Assembly (NCBI RefSeq): GCF_000617845.2
Contig: NZ_DF820425.1
Span: forward strand, 131,690 to 195,689
Origin: Bradyrhizobium sp. DOA9
GTDB lineage: Bacteria > Pseudomonadota > Alphaproteobacteria > Rhizobiales > Xanthobacteraceae
Length of the DNA stretch: 64,000 nt
Reading direction: 5' to 3'
This document shows, piece by piece, positions 27,620 through 35,467 of this stretch (position 1 is the stretch's first letter; each line of letters opens with the position of its first letter). The notes under the pieces are model-generated. The model had not been told where the DNA came from, searched no databases, and saw only the letters and a list, made by a program, of their open reading frames with translations. A program made the position numbers and the translations under genes.

Positions 27620-27922
27620 ATGAACCGCATCATCCGTATCGCTTCGGCGCTGGCGCTGACCATCGGCCTTGCGACTGCGACCCTCGCCGCCGAGGGCGCC
27701 GCGATCAGCGGCGAGGTCAAGAAGATCGACGAGGGCGCCGGCAAGATCACGCTCAAGCACGGACCGGCCAAGAGCCTCGGCATGGAGGACCCCATGACCA
27801 TGGTCTATCGCGTCAAGGATCCCGCCATGCTCAAGCAGGTGAAGGTCGGCGACAAGATCACCTTCGAGGCCGAGGAGGCGTCGTCGGGCTACACGGTGAC
27901 GAAGATGCAGAAGGCGAAGTAG
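27620..27922 (+). CDS. CusF-like periplasmic copper-binding protein
   Basis: A 100-residue exported protein (signal IRIASALALTIGLATATLAAE) with the small OB-fold pattern of CusF: GEVKKIDEGAGKITLKHGP followed by MEDPMTMVYRVKDPAML, where the methionines would bind Cu(I)/Ag(I). CusF normally hands copper to a CusCBA pump, whose CusA and CusB partners are absent here. A GAGG and short spacing precede ATG 27620. It is the last gene of the copper run. Confidence 0.82.
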   Translation: MNRIIRIASALALTIGLATATLAAEGAAISGEVKKIDEGAGKITLKHGPAKSLGMEDPMTMVYRVKDPAMLKQVKVGDKITFEAEEASSGYTVTKMQKAK

Positions 27923-27955
27923 TTTACAATTCGCCTTTGGACTGCGCCGATAGCT

Positions 27956-28052
27956 CCGTCATGGCCGGGCTTGTCCCGGCCATCCACGCCTTGCCCAAAG
28001 CACCAAGAACGTGGATGCCCGGGACAAGCCAGGACAAGCCCGGGCATGACGG
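27956..28052. repeat. Dispersed palindromic element (CCGTCATGGCCGGGC family)
   Basis: The outer arms CCGTCATGGCCGGGC and GCCCGGGCATGACGG are near-perfect complements, with inner complementary blocks around GGCCATCCACG and CGTGGATG. The inner right part contains a short tandem ACAAGCC duplication. This is a Bradyrhizobium-type repeat; its left arm recurs at 4231. Confidence 0.75.
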
Positions 28053-28108
28053 CTTCCTCCCCGCCAGGCAGCTCCGAAACACCCTGTCCCGCACCTTCCC
28101 ACCCCCCG

Positions 28109-28125
28109 TTAACCCTTTGCTAACC
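28109..28125. promoter_or_regulatory. CtrA-box-like site upstream of flhA
   Basis: TTAA-N7-CTAACC matches the CtrA consensus TTAA-N7-TTAAC with one mismatch and continues into the frequent CCAT extension. It lies 67 bp upstream of the possible GTG start of flhA at 28192. CtrA is encoded in this window, so direct control is plausible. Confidence 0.5.
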
Positions 28126-28293
28126 ATACACCCGGCAAGAATTGCCGGGTGAAGTCGAGTGTCGTCGGCCGCGTAGAACGGGAGGAACCCCGTGGACGCC
28201 AGTGCGGTGCCTCACTTTCGAAACGGCGGCCCGTCGGCCGCCGCGCAGACGTTTGGGGCGCGCGGACGGCAGTCGCGCGGGGAGGCAGCTACC

Positions 28294-30435
28294 ATGGTCG
28301 ACGTCACCGCGGGACAGGGCGTAGGCGGCGCGAAGCCCGGCATCCCCTCCCTCAACGACATCGTCACCGTCCTCAAGCGCGGCGACATCGCGCTGGCGCT
28401 CGGCGTCCTCACCATCCTGGTGGTGCTGATCCTTCCGCTGCCGGCGATCGTGCTGGACCTGTTCCTGGCGATCTCGATCACGCTGTCGATCCTGATCCTG
28501 ATGACCTCGCTGTTCATCCAGGCGCCGCTGGAATTCTCCGCCTTCCCCACCGTCCTGCTGATCTCGACCATGCTGCGCCTGTCGCTCAACATGGCCTCGA
28601 CCAGGCTGATCCTGACGCACGGGCACGAGGGCACGGCTGCCGCCGGTCACGTCATCGAGGCCTTCGGCAACTTCGTGATGGGCGGCAATTTCGTCATCGG
28701 CATCATCGTCTTCGCGATCCTGATCATCGTCAATTTCGTCGTCATCACCAAGGGTTCGGGCCGCATCGCCGAGGTCGCCGCGCGCTTCCACCTCGACGCC
28801 ATGCCCGGCAAGCAGATGGCGATCGACGCCGACCTCTCCGCCGGCCTGATCGACGAGAAGGTCGCCAAGGAGCGGCGCAAGGAGCTGGAGGACGAGAGCG
28901 GTTTTTTCGGCGCCATGGACGGCGCCTCCAAGTTCGTCCGGGGCGATGCCATCGCCGGCCTCCTGGTCGTCTTCATCAATGTCGTCGGCGGCATGATCAT
29001 CGGCGTCGCGCAGCAGGGAATGTCCTTCGCCGACGCCGGCCGCACCTACACGCTGCTGACGGTCGGCGACGGCCTCGTCACCCAGGTGCCGGCGCTGATC
29101 GTCTCGACCGCGGCCGGCCTGCTCGTCTCCAAGGCCGGCGTCTCCGGCGCCGCCGACAAGGCGCTGATGAAGCAGTTCTCCGGCTATCCGCAGGCGCTGG
29201 CGATGTCCTCGGCCGTCATGCTGGTGCTGGCGGCGCTGCCGGGCATTCCGACCCTCCCCTTCCTCGCGCTCGGCGCCGGCGCCGGCGCGCTGGCCTGGAA
29301 CGCCCGCAACCGCAACCGGGTGACGGCCAAGGCCGAAGCGGCCGCCCAAGCCGCGCCCGCTCCGGGAATGCCGGGTGCGCCGGGCGCCGCCGCGACCGAA
29401 GAGCCGATCTCGGCGGCGCTCAAGATCGACGACCTCAAGATCGAGCTCGGCTATGCCTTGCTACCGCTGGTCAACGGCCCCGACGGCACCGACCGCCTGA
29501 CCGAGCAGATCAAGGCGCTGCGCCGTTCGCTCGCGATCGAGATGGGATTCGTGATGCCGGCGGTGCGCATCCTCGACAACGTCCAGCTCGAGGCCAACAC
29601 CTACATCATCAAGATCAAGGAGGTCGACGCCGGCACCGGCAAGATCTGGCCGAACCAGTTCATGGTCATGGACCCCGGCGGCAGCCAGGTGCAGGTGCCC
29701 GGCATCCACACCACCGAGCCGACCTTCGGCCTGCCCGCGACCTGGGTCGATGCCAGCCTCAAGGAGGAGGCCTCGCTCAAGGGCTACACCGTCGTCGATG
29801 CCGCGACCGTGCTCTCGACCCATCTCACCGAGCTGCTCAAGGCCAACATGTCGGACCTGTTGTCCTACGGCGAGGTGCAGAAGCTGCTCAAGGAGCTGCC
29901 GAAGGAGCAGAGTGAGCTGGTCAAGGACATCGTCCCGGGCCAGGTCACGGTCTCCGGCATCCAGCGCGTGCTGCAGCTCTTGCTCGCCGAGCGCATCTCG
30001 ATCCGCGACCTCTCCACCATCCTCGAAGGCATCGCGGATTCGCTCGCCTTCTCGCGCAACCCCGCGACCATGGTCGAGCACGTCCGCGCCCGCCTGGCGC
30101 GGCAGATCTGCGCCCAGAACACCTCCTATGCCGGCTATCTGCCGCTGATCGCGCTGTCGGCGAAATGGGAGCAGGCCTTTGCCGAATCCATCATCGGCCA
30201 GGGCGAGGAGCGCAGCCTTGCGATGCAGCCCTCGAAACTGTCGGAATTCATGACGGCCGTGCGCGAGGCCTTCGAGCGCGCCGCCCGCGAAGGCGAGGCG
30301 CCGGTGCTGGTCACCTCCGCTTCCATCCGGCCCTTCGTGCGGTCCCTGGTGGAACGGTTCCGGGCCCAGACCACCGTGCTGTCGCAGGCCGAAATCCACC
30401 CCAGGGCGAGGCTGAAAACGGTCGGAAGCATCTGA
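28294..30435 (+). CDS. flhA: Flagellar biosynthesis protein FlhA
   Basis: A 713-residue FlhA, the integral membrane component of the flagellar type III export gate. The N-terminal ~330 residues carry about eight helices (ALALGVLTILVVLILPLPAI first). The family signature is RFHLDAMPGKQMAIDADLSA. The cytoplasmic domain (from ~370) has the export-substrate platform, with QRVLQLLLAERISIRDLSTI. ATG 28294 has a GGGGAGG upstream; a GTG at 28192 with an equally good GGGAGG would add 34 residues, so the true start is unsettled. Other flagellar export genes lie at 37-39 kb on the opposite strand. Confidence 0.93.
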   Translation: MVDVTAGQGVGGAKPGIPSLNDIVTVLKRGDIALALGVLTILVVLILPLPAIVLDLFLAISITLSILILMTSLFIQAPLEFSAFPTVLLISTMLRLSLNMASTRLILTHGHEGTAAAGHVIEAFGNFVMGGNFVIGIIVFAILIIVNFVVITKGSGRIAEVAARFHLDAMPGKQMAIDADLSAGLIDEKVAKERRKELEDESGFFGAMDGASKFVRGDAIAGLLVVFINVVGGMIIGVAQQGMSFADAGRTYTLLTVGDGLVTQVPALIVSTAAGLLVSKAGVSGAADKALMKQFSGYPQALAMSSAVMLVLAALPGIPTLPFLALGAGAGALAWNARNRNRVTAKAEAAAQAAPAPGMPGAPGAAATEEPISAALKIDDLKIELGYALLPLVNGPDGTDRLTEQIKALRRSLAIEMGFVMPAVRILDNVQLEANTYIIKIKEVDAGTGKIWPNQFMVMDPGGSQVQVPGIHTTEPTFGLPATWVDASLKEEASLKGYTVVDAATVLSTHLTELLKANMSDLLSYGEVQKLLKELPKEQSELVKDIVPGQVTVSGIQRVLQLLLAERISIRDLSTILEGIADSLAFSRNPATMVEHVRARLARQICAQNTSYAGYLPLIALSAKWEQAFAESIIGQGEERSLAMQPSKLSEFMTAVREAFERAAREGEAPVLVTSASIRPFVRSLVERFRAQTTVLSQAEIHPRARLKTVGSI

Positions 30436-30729
30436 TTTGCCTTAAGAAGCCGTGTGTTTTTCAGTCACAGGCAAATGGTTTTTGAGTTCCTGGCGCCTTG
30501 CCGACCAAGAGCCCTAAAGGGCGGCAAGAGGTACATTACGACGTTGAAATAATTATATAAAAGAACGATCAGGGGTCGCCTTTGATCGCGACCTTTCACG
30601 TCCTATCACGCTCTTGTGATGGCCTCTTGGGAACGAATCCGCCCAATACTACGTTGTTGGGCACCGGAAGCATGAACCTGCCTCAAACGGCCGGCGACTA
30701 CTTCGGGTAGATGGCGGCAGGAGGCTTCC
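30436..30729. other. Gene-free region with several small hairpins and an AT-rich patch
   Basis: 294 bases between flhA and a small membrane protein show no credible frame. They contain an AT-rich stretch (AATAATTATATAAAAGAAC, 30549-30567), unusual for this GC-rich window. Downstream come two short inverted repeats: GGTCGC-N8-GCGACC (30574-30593) and ATCAC-N6-GTGAT (30605-30620). A CTTGCCG/CGGCAAG pair lies upstream of the patch. The layout could be a promoter plus 5' leader or a small RNA. Confidence 0.4.
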
Positions 30730-30930
30730 ATGAACCACTCGATCTACAGCGCAGATCGCGCGACCCATTTGAAAATTGTGGTCGTCGCCCTCGTCGCAGG
30801 GATCGCGGTGGCTGGCTTCGGCCTCACGGCACGCTCGGGTTCGGATGAAGGCCTGACCCAGACGGCCCGCGTCATCAAGGCCGGCAAGCCGGTCGTTGTC
30901 ACCAGTTCGAACGCCTCCCTCGTTCGCTAA
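30730..30930 (+). CDS. Small single-pass membrane protein of unknown function (66 aa)
   Basis: The protein has one hydrophobic segment (IVVVALVAGIAVAGFGLTA, residues ~16-34) after a short polar N-terminus, then a basic/polar tail (ARVIKAGKPVVVTSSN). An AGGAGG eight bases before the ATG is a strong ribosome-binding site. No domain is recognised. The segment could be an uncleaved signal anchor. A long leader precedes it and a strong terminator follows, suggesting an independently transcribed gene. Confidence 0.6.
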   Translation: MNHSIYSADRATHLKIVVVALVAGIAVAGFGLTARSGSDEGLTQTARVIKAGKPVVVTSSNASLVR

Positions 30931-31029
30931 GGAGATCTGACGAGTTTTGTGAATTCACGCGGCTCTTTACCAGCCCCCCAAAGTCGCCACGTGGATATGT
31001 AGACGACCCCAACCCCAAGTCGACTACAG

Positions 31030-31056
31030 AAAGCGCCCGCCCCCCACGGGCGCTTT
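31030..31056. terminator. Bidirectional intrinsic terminator
   Basis: Perfect ten-base arms AAAGCGCCCG and CGGGCGCTTT enclose a seven-base loop. A/T runs at both stem ends let it work for the small membrane protein gene on the plus strand and the SDR gene on the minus strand. Confidence 0.8.
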
Positions 31057-31081
31057 CCCATGTCTGGGGTGCATCGAGCCG

Positions 31082-32083
31082 CTACATCGCGGACAGGCCT
31101 TCCTGCATGGTCACCTGCGGCGTGTATCCCAACTCGGCTTGAGCCTTGCGGATGCTGATCGTGAATGGCTGGCCGATCAGGCGCAGCATCTGCCGCGTAA
31201 TTGGCGGCTCGCCCTTCAGGCGCAGTAGACGCCACGCCAAGCCCATTGCACCAGCCATGGTCCATGCCATCCTGAACGGGACCGCCTTGTCCGGTGCAGT
31301 CACCTTGCGCGTTGCCAGCAGCGAAGAAATGAAGCTTTTCAAAGTGCTCTGCTCGGCATCCGCGACGAAATACGCCTGGCCGCCCCGACCCGCGTCTGCG
31401 GCGAGAAGCAGCGCATGACACAGATTGTCCACGTGACAACTCGACATCGCCTGCTTGCCTCCGGAGACCCATTGCCACCGTCCGGCGCTGACCGTTTGCA
31501 CCATGTGATCAAGGGTCGGCATCTCGCCGCCCCAGATGAATGGTGGCCGCAATGCGATCGTCTCCAGGCCTGGTCGCGCGCCATTGGCCGCCAGCAACAC
31601 GCGCTCTCCCTCGGCCTTCGATGACCCGTAAGGCGAGAAGGCGCGCGCTTGAACAGGAAGACTCTCGTCGGCATTCAACATTGGCTCGGGATCGCCCATG
31701 ACGACGGCCGCAGCACTCACGGCGACCACGCGGCGCACACTGGTCGTCGCGGCTGCGGCGTTGACGACGGCGCGCGTGCCTTCGACGTTGACCGCATTGA
31801 AGACCTTCTGCTGACCCCAAAGCTTGAAGTGCGCGGCCACGTGGAAAATGACCTCGCACCCGTCCATCGCTTGTCGCAGCGATCGCTCGTCGTTGAGCTC
31901 GCCGGAGACCGGCTTTGCTCCGAGACGCTTCACCTTTGCCGCGCTGCCCGCGCTTCGGGCCAGCGCACGCACCTCCCAACCCTCGGCAAGAAGACGCGCG
32001 ATCAGGTGACTTCCGACGAAGCCTGAGCCACCGGTCACGAGCGCAATGCGGTGGAGGCGGGGTGACGTAGCAGTCGCGGACAT
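31082..32083 (-). CDS. NAD-dependent epimerase/dehydratase (extended SDR)
   Basis: A 333-residue extended short-chain dehydrogenase. The N-terminal nucleotide motif is ALVTGGSGFVGSHL. The catalytic YxxxK is YGSSK near residue 155, preceded by Ser/Ala in VSAAAV. The C-terminal half resembles 3-beta-HSD/dihydroflavonol-reductase-like members that act on hydrophobic alcohols, but the substrate is unknown. The ATG at 32083 is preferred to an upstream ATG at 32137 because the latter lies at the edge of the operator. A TetR regulator is divergent and a palindrome lies between them. Confidence 0.82.
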   Translation of the reverse strand: MSATATSPRLHRIALVTGGSGFVGSHLIARLLAEGWEVRALARSAGSAAKVKRLGAKPVSGELNDERSLRQAMDGCEVIFHVAAHFKLWGQQKVFNAVNVEGTRAVVNAAAATTSVRRVVAVSAAAVVMGDPEPMLNADESLPVQARAFSPYGSSKAEGERVLLAANGARPGLETIALRPPFIWGGEMPTLDHMVQTVSAGRWQWVSGGKQAMSSCHVDNLCHALLLAADAGRGGQAYFVADAEQSTLKSFISSLLATRKVTAPDKAVPFRMAWTMAGAMGLAWRLLRLKGEPPITRQMLRLIGQPFTISIRKAQAELGYTPQVTMQEGLSAM

Positions 32084-32135
32084 GGCGGACCTCTCGGGTT
32101 GATGTCCGAGCCTGACGCCAGCTTGTTCAAAAGTC

Positions 32136-32163
32136 AACGAACATATTTCATATTTTGTTCGTT
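32136..32163. promoter_or_regulatory. Putative TetR operator AACGAACA-N12-TGTTCGTT
   Basis: Perfect eight-base arms flank an AT-rich 12-base centre that could contain a -10 element. It sits between the SDR gene and the divergent TetR gene, 35 bases before the TetR ATG, and is the obvious regulator binding site. Confidence 0.65.
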
Positions 32164-32198
32164 TGCATAATGTGGGTGGATCCGGTATTCACTGAACT

Positions 32199-32831
32199 AT
32201 GCAGTCCAAGGCTCCGCCGCCCGCAAACCCTTCTTCCGACGAAGAAAATTCTCTTCGAGCCCAGATTCTCGACGCGGCACGCGCCCAGGTGCGTCGCCAT
32301 GGTGAAGCCAAGACCAACGTTGTCGATATCGCTCGCGCCATGGGCACCTCGCACACGACGATCTATCGGCATTTCCGCTCCAAGGCCGAGCTGTTCGACG
32401 CCCTCGTCCTGGAAGCCATGCGTGATGAGGAGGAGATGGCTCGTCGTTTCGCGGAAACCGAAGGGCCTTTCGCCGAGCGATTGGAAGGCATGGTCCTGGC
32501 GTTGCACGCACGCAAGCGGGAGCGCTTCACGGCGGATGCGGAAGTTTATGGGCTGTACCGTCGCATTGTGGAGGAGAGGCCGGAGATCATCGCGGACTAT
32601 TCGCGAAGAATGACGGCTCTGATCGCCCGTATCCTTGCTGACGCGAAACGACGCGGCGAGATAAAAGTCGACGATATCGATGCTGCAGCCGGTGTCGTCC
32701 GGGATGCGGTCACCGTTTTCGTCCACCCGGCCCACGTCGCAGCAGCTGCTGCCGCAGGTCTCCCGAGCGACAGAATGGCGCGCAATGTCGTACGAACGCT
32801 TTGCGCTGGTTTCCGCGCCGGCCTTGATTGA
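32199..32831 (+). CDS. TetR-family regulator
   Basis: A 210-residue regulator. The DNA-binding domain lies at residues ~20-66 (RAQILDAARAQVRRHGEAKT, GTSHTTIYRHFRSKAELFDA). The C-terminal part is an all-helical ligand-binding domain with the pattern of the TetR_C_7/AefR-like group. It diverges from the SDR gene across a short region that contains a clear palindrome, so it probably represses that gene and itself. Confidence 0.87.
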   Translation: MQSKAPPPANPSSDEENSLRAQILDAARAQVRRHGEAKTNVVDIARAMGTSHTTIYRHFRSKAELFDALVLEAMRDEEEMARRFAETEGPFAERLEGMVLALHARKRERFTADAEVYGLYRRIVEERPEIIADYSRRMTALIARILADAKRRGEIKVDDIDAAAGVVRDAVTVFVHPAHVAAAAAAGLPSDRMARNVVRTLCAGFRAGLD

Positions 32832-32947
32832 AGGTCTTGAGGTCGGTTGGCTCGTGTGAAGAATCGCCTGTGTTTGCCGAGGCCCTCGCTCCAGATCGAA
32901 CATGTCGGATGTCATCCTCCGGAAGGGCTGACACCGATCCGCTCAGC

Positions 32948-34183
32948 TCAATTCCGCCTCTCCCCGTATGTCGGCGGCGGCGCCTGCACCGTCGGCGCAG
33001 CCGCCGCGAACAGCTCGTCCTTGCGCCCCGAGAGCGGCGGATAGATCCGCTTGCGGTTGATGGTCTGCTTGGTCGCCTTCGCCGCAGCACCCGTGGTGCG
33101 CACCTCACGATCCCATCCTTCCGTATAGAGCGCGCCCCAGGCGCCGAGGTCGAGCACCGTCACGTACCAGTCGATCCGCAGCGGCAGCATCGGCAGGCCG
33201 ACGAGATCGGCGACCGCGTTGTGGCCGGCGAAGCGGCCCATGGGGCGGGCGAACTGGCAGGACATCACGGTCGGATGCAGCCCGTCGACCACGCTCGAGG
33301 CGACGTCGCCGGCCGCGAACACCCCGCCGACATCGGCCAGGCGCATGAAGGGATCGACCAGCAGACGCCCGAGGCGATCGCGCCCGCCCGGAAAGCTCGC
33401 CGCCAAAGGGCTGGCACGCATCCCTCCGCACCAGATCACCGTCTGCGCCGGAATGAATTCGCCCGAGGTCAGGCGCAGGCCCGCGGCCTCGATCGAGGCG
33501 ACCCGCACGCCGGGCCGCGTCTCGACGTCGAGCGAGGCCAGCGCCGTCTCGATGACTGGACGCGCGAGCGCGCCGATGCTGGCACCGACGCTCGGATTGG
33601 GATCGACCAGGATGATGCGGCGGCTGCCGGTGATGCCCGCACGCGCCAACCGGTCCGGCATCTCGGCTGCGACTTCGATGCCGGTGAAGCCGGCGCCGAC
33701 CACGATCACGGTTGAATGCCCCGGTGACGGCGCGCTGCGTGCGAGCGAAGCCAGATGATCTTCGAGACGAAGCGCCGCGGCATAGGTGTCGACGTCGAAG
33801 CCGTGCGCGGCAAGGCCGGGAATGTTGGGGCGCATCAATTCGCTGCCGAGCGCGAGCACGAGGCGGTCATAGGGCAGCGTCTCCGCGCCGGCGCTGGTAA
33901 CCAGTGAGATTTCGTGCCGGGCCGGATCGATGGCCTCGACCTCGCCGACGCCGTGGCTGACACCGATCGGATCGAGCAACTGCGCAAGCGGAAGCGCGAC
34001 CTCGGCGAGATCCGCCTCGTAATTGCGCACGCGGATATTGTGATAGGGGTTGCGGTCGACGAGACGGATCTCGATGTCGCGGTCGCTCGCGCCGATCTCC
34101 TCGCGCTTGCGCGCAGCGCCGATGGCCGCCCACAAGCCCGCAAACCCGGCGCCCAGCACGACGATACGCGCCATCTCCGCCAC
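32948..34183 (-). CDS. NAD(P)/FAD-dependent oxidoreductase (NDH-2-like)
   Basis: A 411-residue pyridine-nucleotide-disulphide-type flavoprotein resembling type II NADH dehydrogenases. There are two dinucleotide motifs: ARIVVLGAGFAGLWAA at residue 5 and TVIVVGAGFTGIEVAAEM near residue 160. The FAD-contact DVGGVFAAGDVASSVVDG comes near residue 285. Single-subunit enzymes of this kind pass electrons from NADH to quinone without pumping protons. A terminal amphipathic helix for membrane attachment is not clear. An AraC regulator follows in the same direction, but the repeat between them makes co-transcription uncertain. Confidence 0.85.
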   Translation of the reverse strand: MAEMARIVVLGAGFAGLWAAIGAARKREEIGASDRDIEIRLVDRNPYHNIRVRNYEADLAEVALPLAQLLDPIGVSHGVGEVEAIDPARHEISLVTSAGAETLPYDRLVLALGSELMRPNIPGLAAHGFDVDTYAAALRLEDHLASLARSAPSPGHSTVIVVGAGFTGIEVAAEMPDRLARAGITGSRRIILVDPNPSVGASIGALARPVIETALASLDVETRPGVRVASIEAAGLRLTSGEFIPAQTVIWCGGMRASPLAASFPGGRDRLGRLLVDPFMRLADVGGVFAAGDVASSVVDGLHPTVMSCQFARPMGRFAGHNAVADLVGLPMLPLRIDWYVTVLDLGAWGALYTEGWDREVRTTGAAAKATKQTINRKRIYPPLSGRKDELFAAAAPTVQAPPPTYGERRN

Positions 34184-34259
34184 GCACTCTCCAGAGAATA
34201 CTTGCGGCCTGCCCGCAGCGTCAGATTAGCTCAACAGCGGGCGGCGAACAAATGCGGCC

Positions 34260-34339
34260 GTAGGATGGGTGGGGCGAAGCGATACCCATCGTTTCAGCTG
34301 CACAAGACGATGGGTTTCGCTTCGCTCTACCCATCCTAC
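34260..34339. repeat. Dispersed palindromic element (GTAGGATGGGT family)
   Basis: The outer arms GTAGGATGGGT and ACCCATCCTAC are exact complements. Inside, GCGAAGCGATACCCATCGT pairs imperfectly with the right half. It lies between the flavoprotein gene and the AraC gene and is of a type common in Bradyrhizobium spacers. Confidence 0.75.
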
Positions 34340-34357
34340 AAACTACGAACCAGCGAC

Positions 34358-35317
34358 TTACCCCTCGCGCAGCTCCGAGGGCGTCGCACCAAAACGCTTG
34401 CGGAAGGCGCGGTTGAAATAGGACAGATCGGAGAAGCCGGAGGAATGCGCGATGTCGCTGATCTTGCGCATCCTGGCGCGGGGATCGCCGAGCAGTTTTC
34501 GCGCATGGAGCAGGCGCTGCTCCAGCACGAATTCGGTGAAGGTCGTGCCGGCCTGCTCGAACAGGCGCTGGGCCTGGCGCGGGCTGAGGCCAGAGCGCGT
34601 GGCAACTTCGGCGAGGCAGAGATCGTTGCGGCCGAGCGCGGCCATCACGTCGGCGCGCATGAGATCGAGGCGGGCCGCCGCCTGTCCCCGCCCGCGGGCG
34701 CGGCTTGCGTGCTCGGCATCGGTGCCGAGCAGGAGGCCGACGAGGTCGACCATGTGCTGCGCGGTCAGGCGCTGCCCGACCGCGTCGAGATGCGGGGCGT
34801 GGTTGGCGGCGAGTGCGTGATAGCGGAAGATGGTCTCGGCGACGGCACCGTCGGCGAGCACCTGCGAGAGCTTGTCCTCGGCGCGCGGAGAGATGTCGAG
34901 CAGCGCACGGCGCGGCATGCGAATGGTGGTGAAGCGGTCTACCTCGGTGTGGCCGACGCTCCCGGTCACGCTCATGTCGACCAGCACCATCTGGGCGGGC
35001 GCGAGGTCGACGGTGTGGCCGTTCTGGGCGACGCGGACGAGCCCCGCATGGGCCGAGATCAGCACGAGATCGTCGCTGCCGTCGGCGAGGTGACTCTGCG
35101 TCCGCGAATATTGCGCCGAGCCGCCTTCCGGAATGGCGAGCGTGATGTTGTCCAAGACGCTGATCTGCAGCCGGCAATCAATGCTGTCGCCCTGGCTCGG
35201 CCCGATATCGAGGCCGCAAGCCCCGATGGCCCGCTCGCGCCAATGCTCGAAGGCCGCACCGTGCGGCAGGCCGGTATATTGGTGAACGAAGATGCCCGGC
35301 GTTCTCGCTGCATCCAT
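34358..35317 (-). CDS. AraC-family transcriptional regulator
   Basis: A 319-residue regulator. The N-terminal ~200 residues match the AraC-binding-like sensor (AraC_binding_2), with a cupin-like core around LAPAQMVLVDMSVTGSV. The C-terminal ~100 residues hold two helix-turn-helices (LCLAEVATRSGLSPRQAQRL and ISDIAHSSGFSDLSYFNRAF). Target genes cannot be read directly; the adjacent NDH-2-like gene is a candidate. The effector is unknown. Confidence 0.87.
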   Translation of the reverse strand: MDAARTPGIFVHQYTGLPHGAAFEHWRERAIGACGLDIGPSQGDSIDCRLQISVLDNITLAIPEGGSAQYSRTQSHLADGSDDLVLISAHAGLVRVAQNGHTVDLAPAQMVLVDMSVTGSVGHTEVDRFTTIRMPRRALLDISPRAEDKLSQVLADGAVAETIFRYHALAANHAPHLDAVGQRLTAQHMVDLVGLLLGTDAEHASRARGRGQAAARLDLMRADVMAALGRNDLCLAEVATRSGLSPRQAQRLFEQAGTTFTEFVLEQRLLHARKLLGDPRARMRKISDIAHSSGFSDLSYFNRAFRKRFGATPSELREG

Positions 35318-35467
35318 CTGATTTTCTCGCCCTTTCCGGCATCACCGCGTGCAAATTCCGGGGATTTGACGCCGTGGACCGGGCGGAGGTTCAAATCGGG
35401 GTCGGATTCCAGAGCACTTGTCGGGATACGACGGCAGGATGGACGGTGGCGACAGTGGCCGGGGCAG

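Larger units (their letters stand above)
27923..28293. other. Intergenic region between the copper cluster and flhA
   Basis: About 370 bases without a convincing gene up to the chosen flhA start. It holds a long palindromic element (27956-28052), a CtrA-box-like site (28109-28125) and the alternative flhA GTG start at 28192. Confidence 0.6.

Noticed and set aside
28120..29349. 409-codon minus-strand frame
   Set aside because: Antisense shadow of flhA; Asp/Arg-rich translation with no family.
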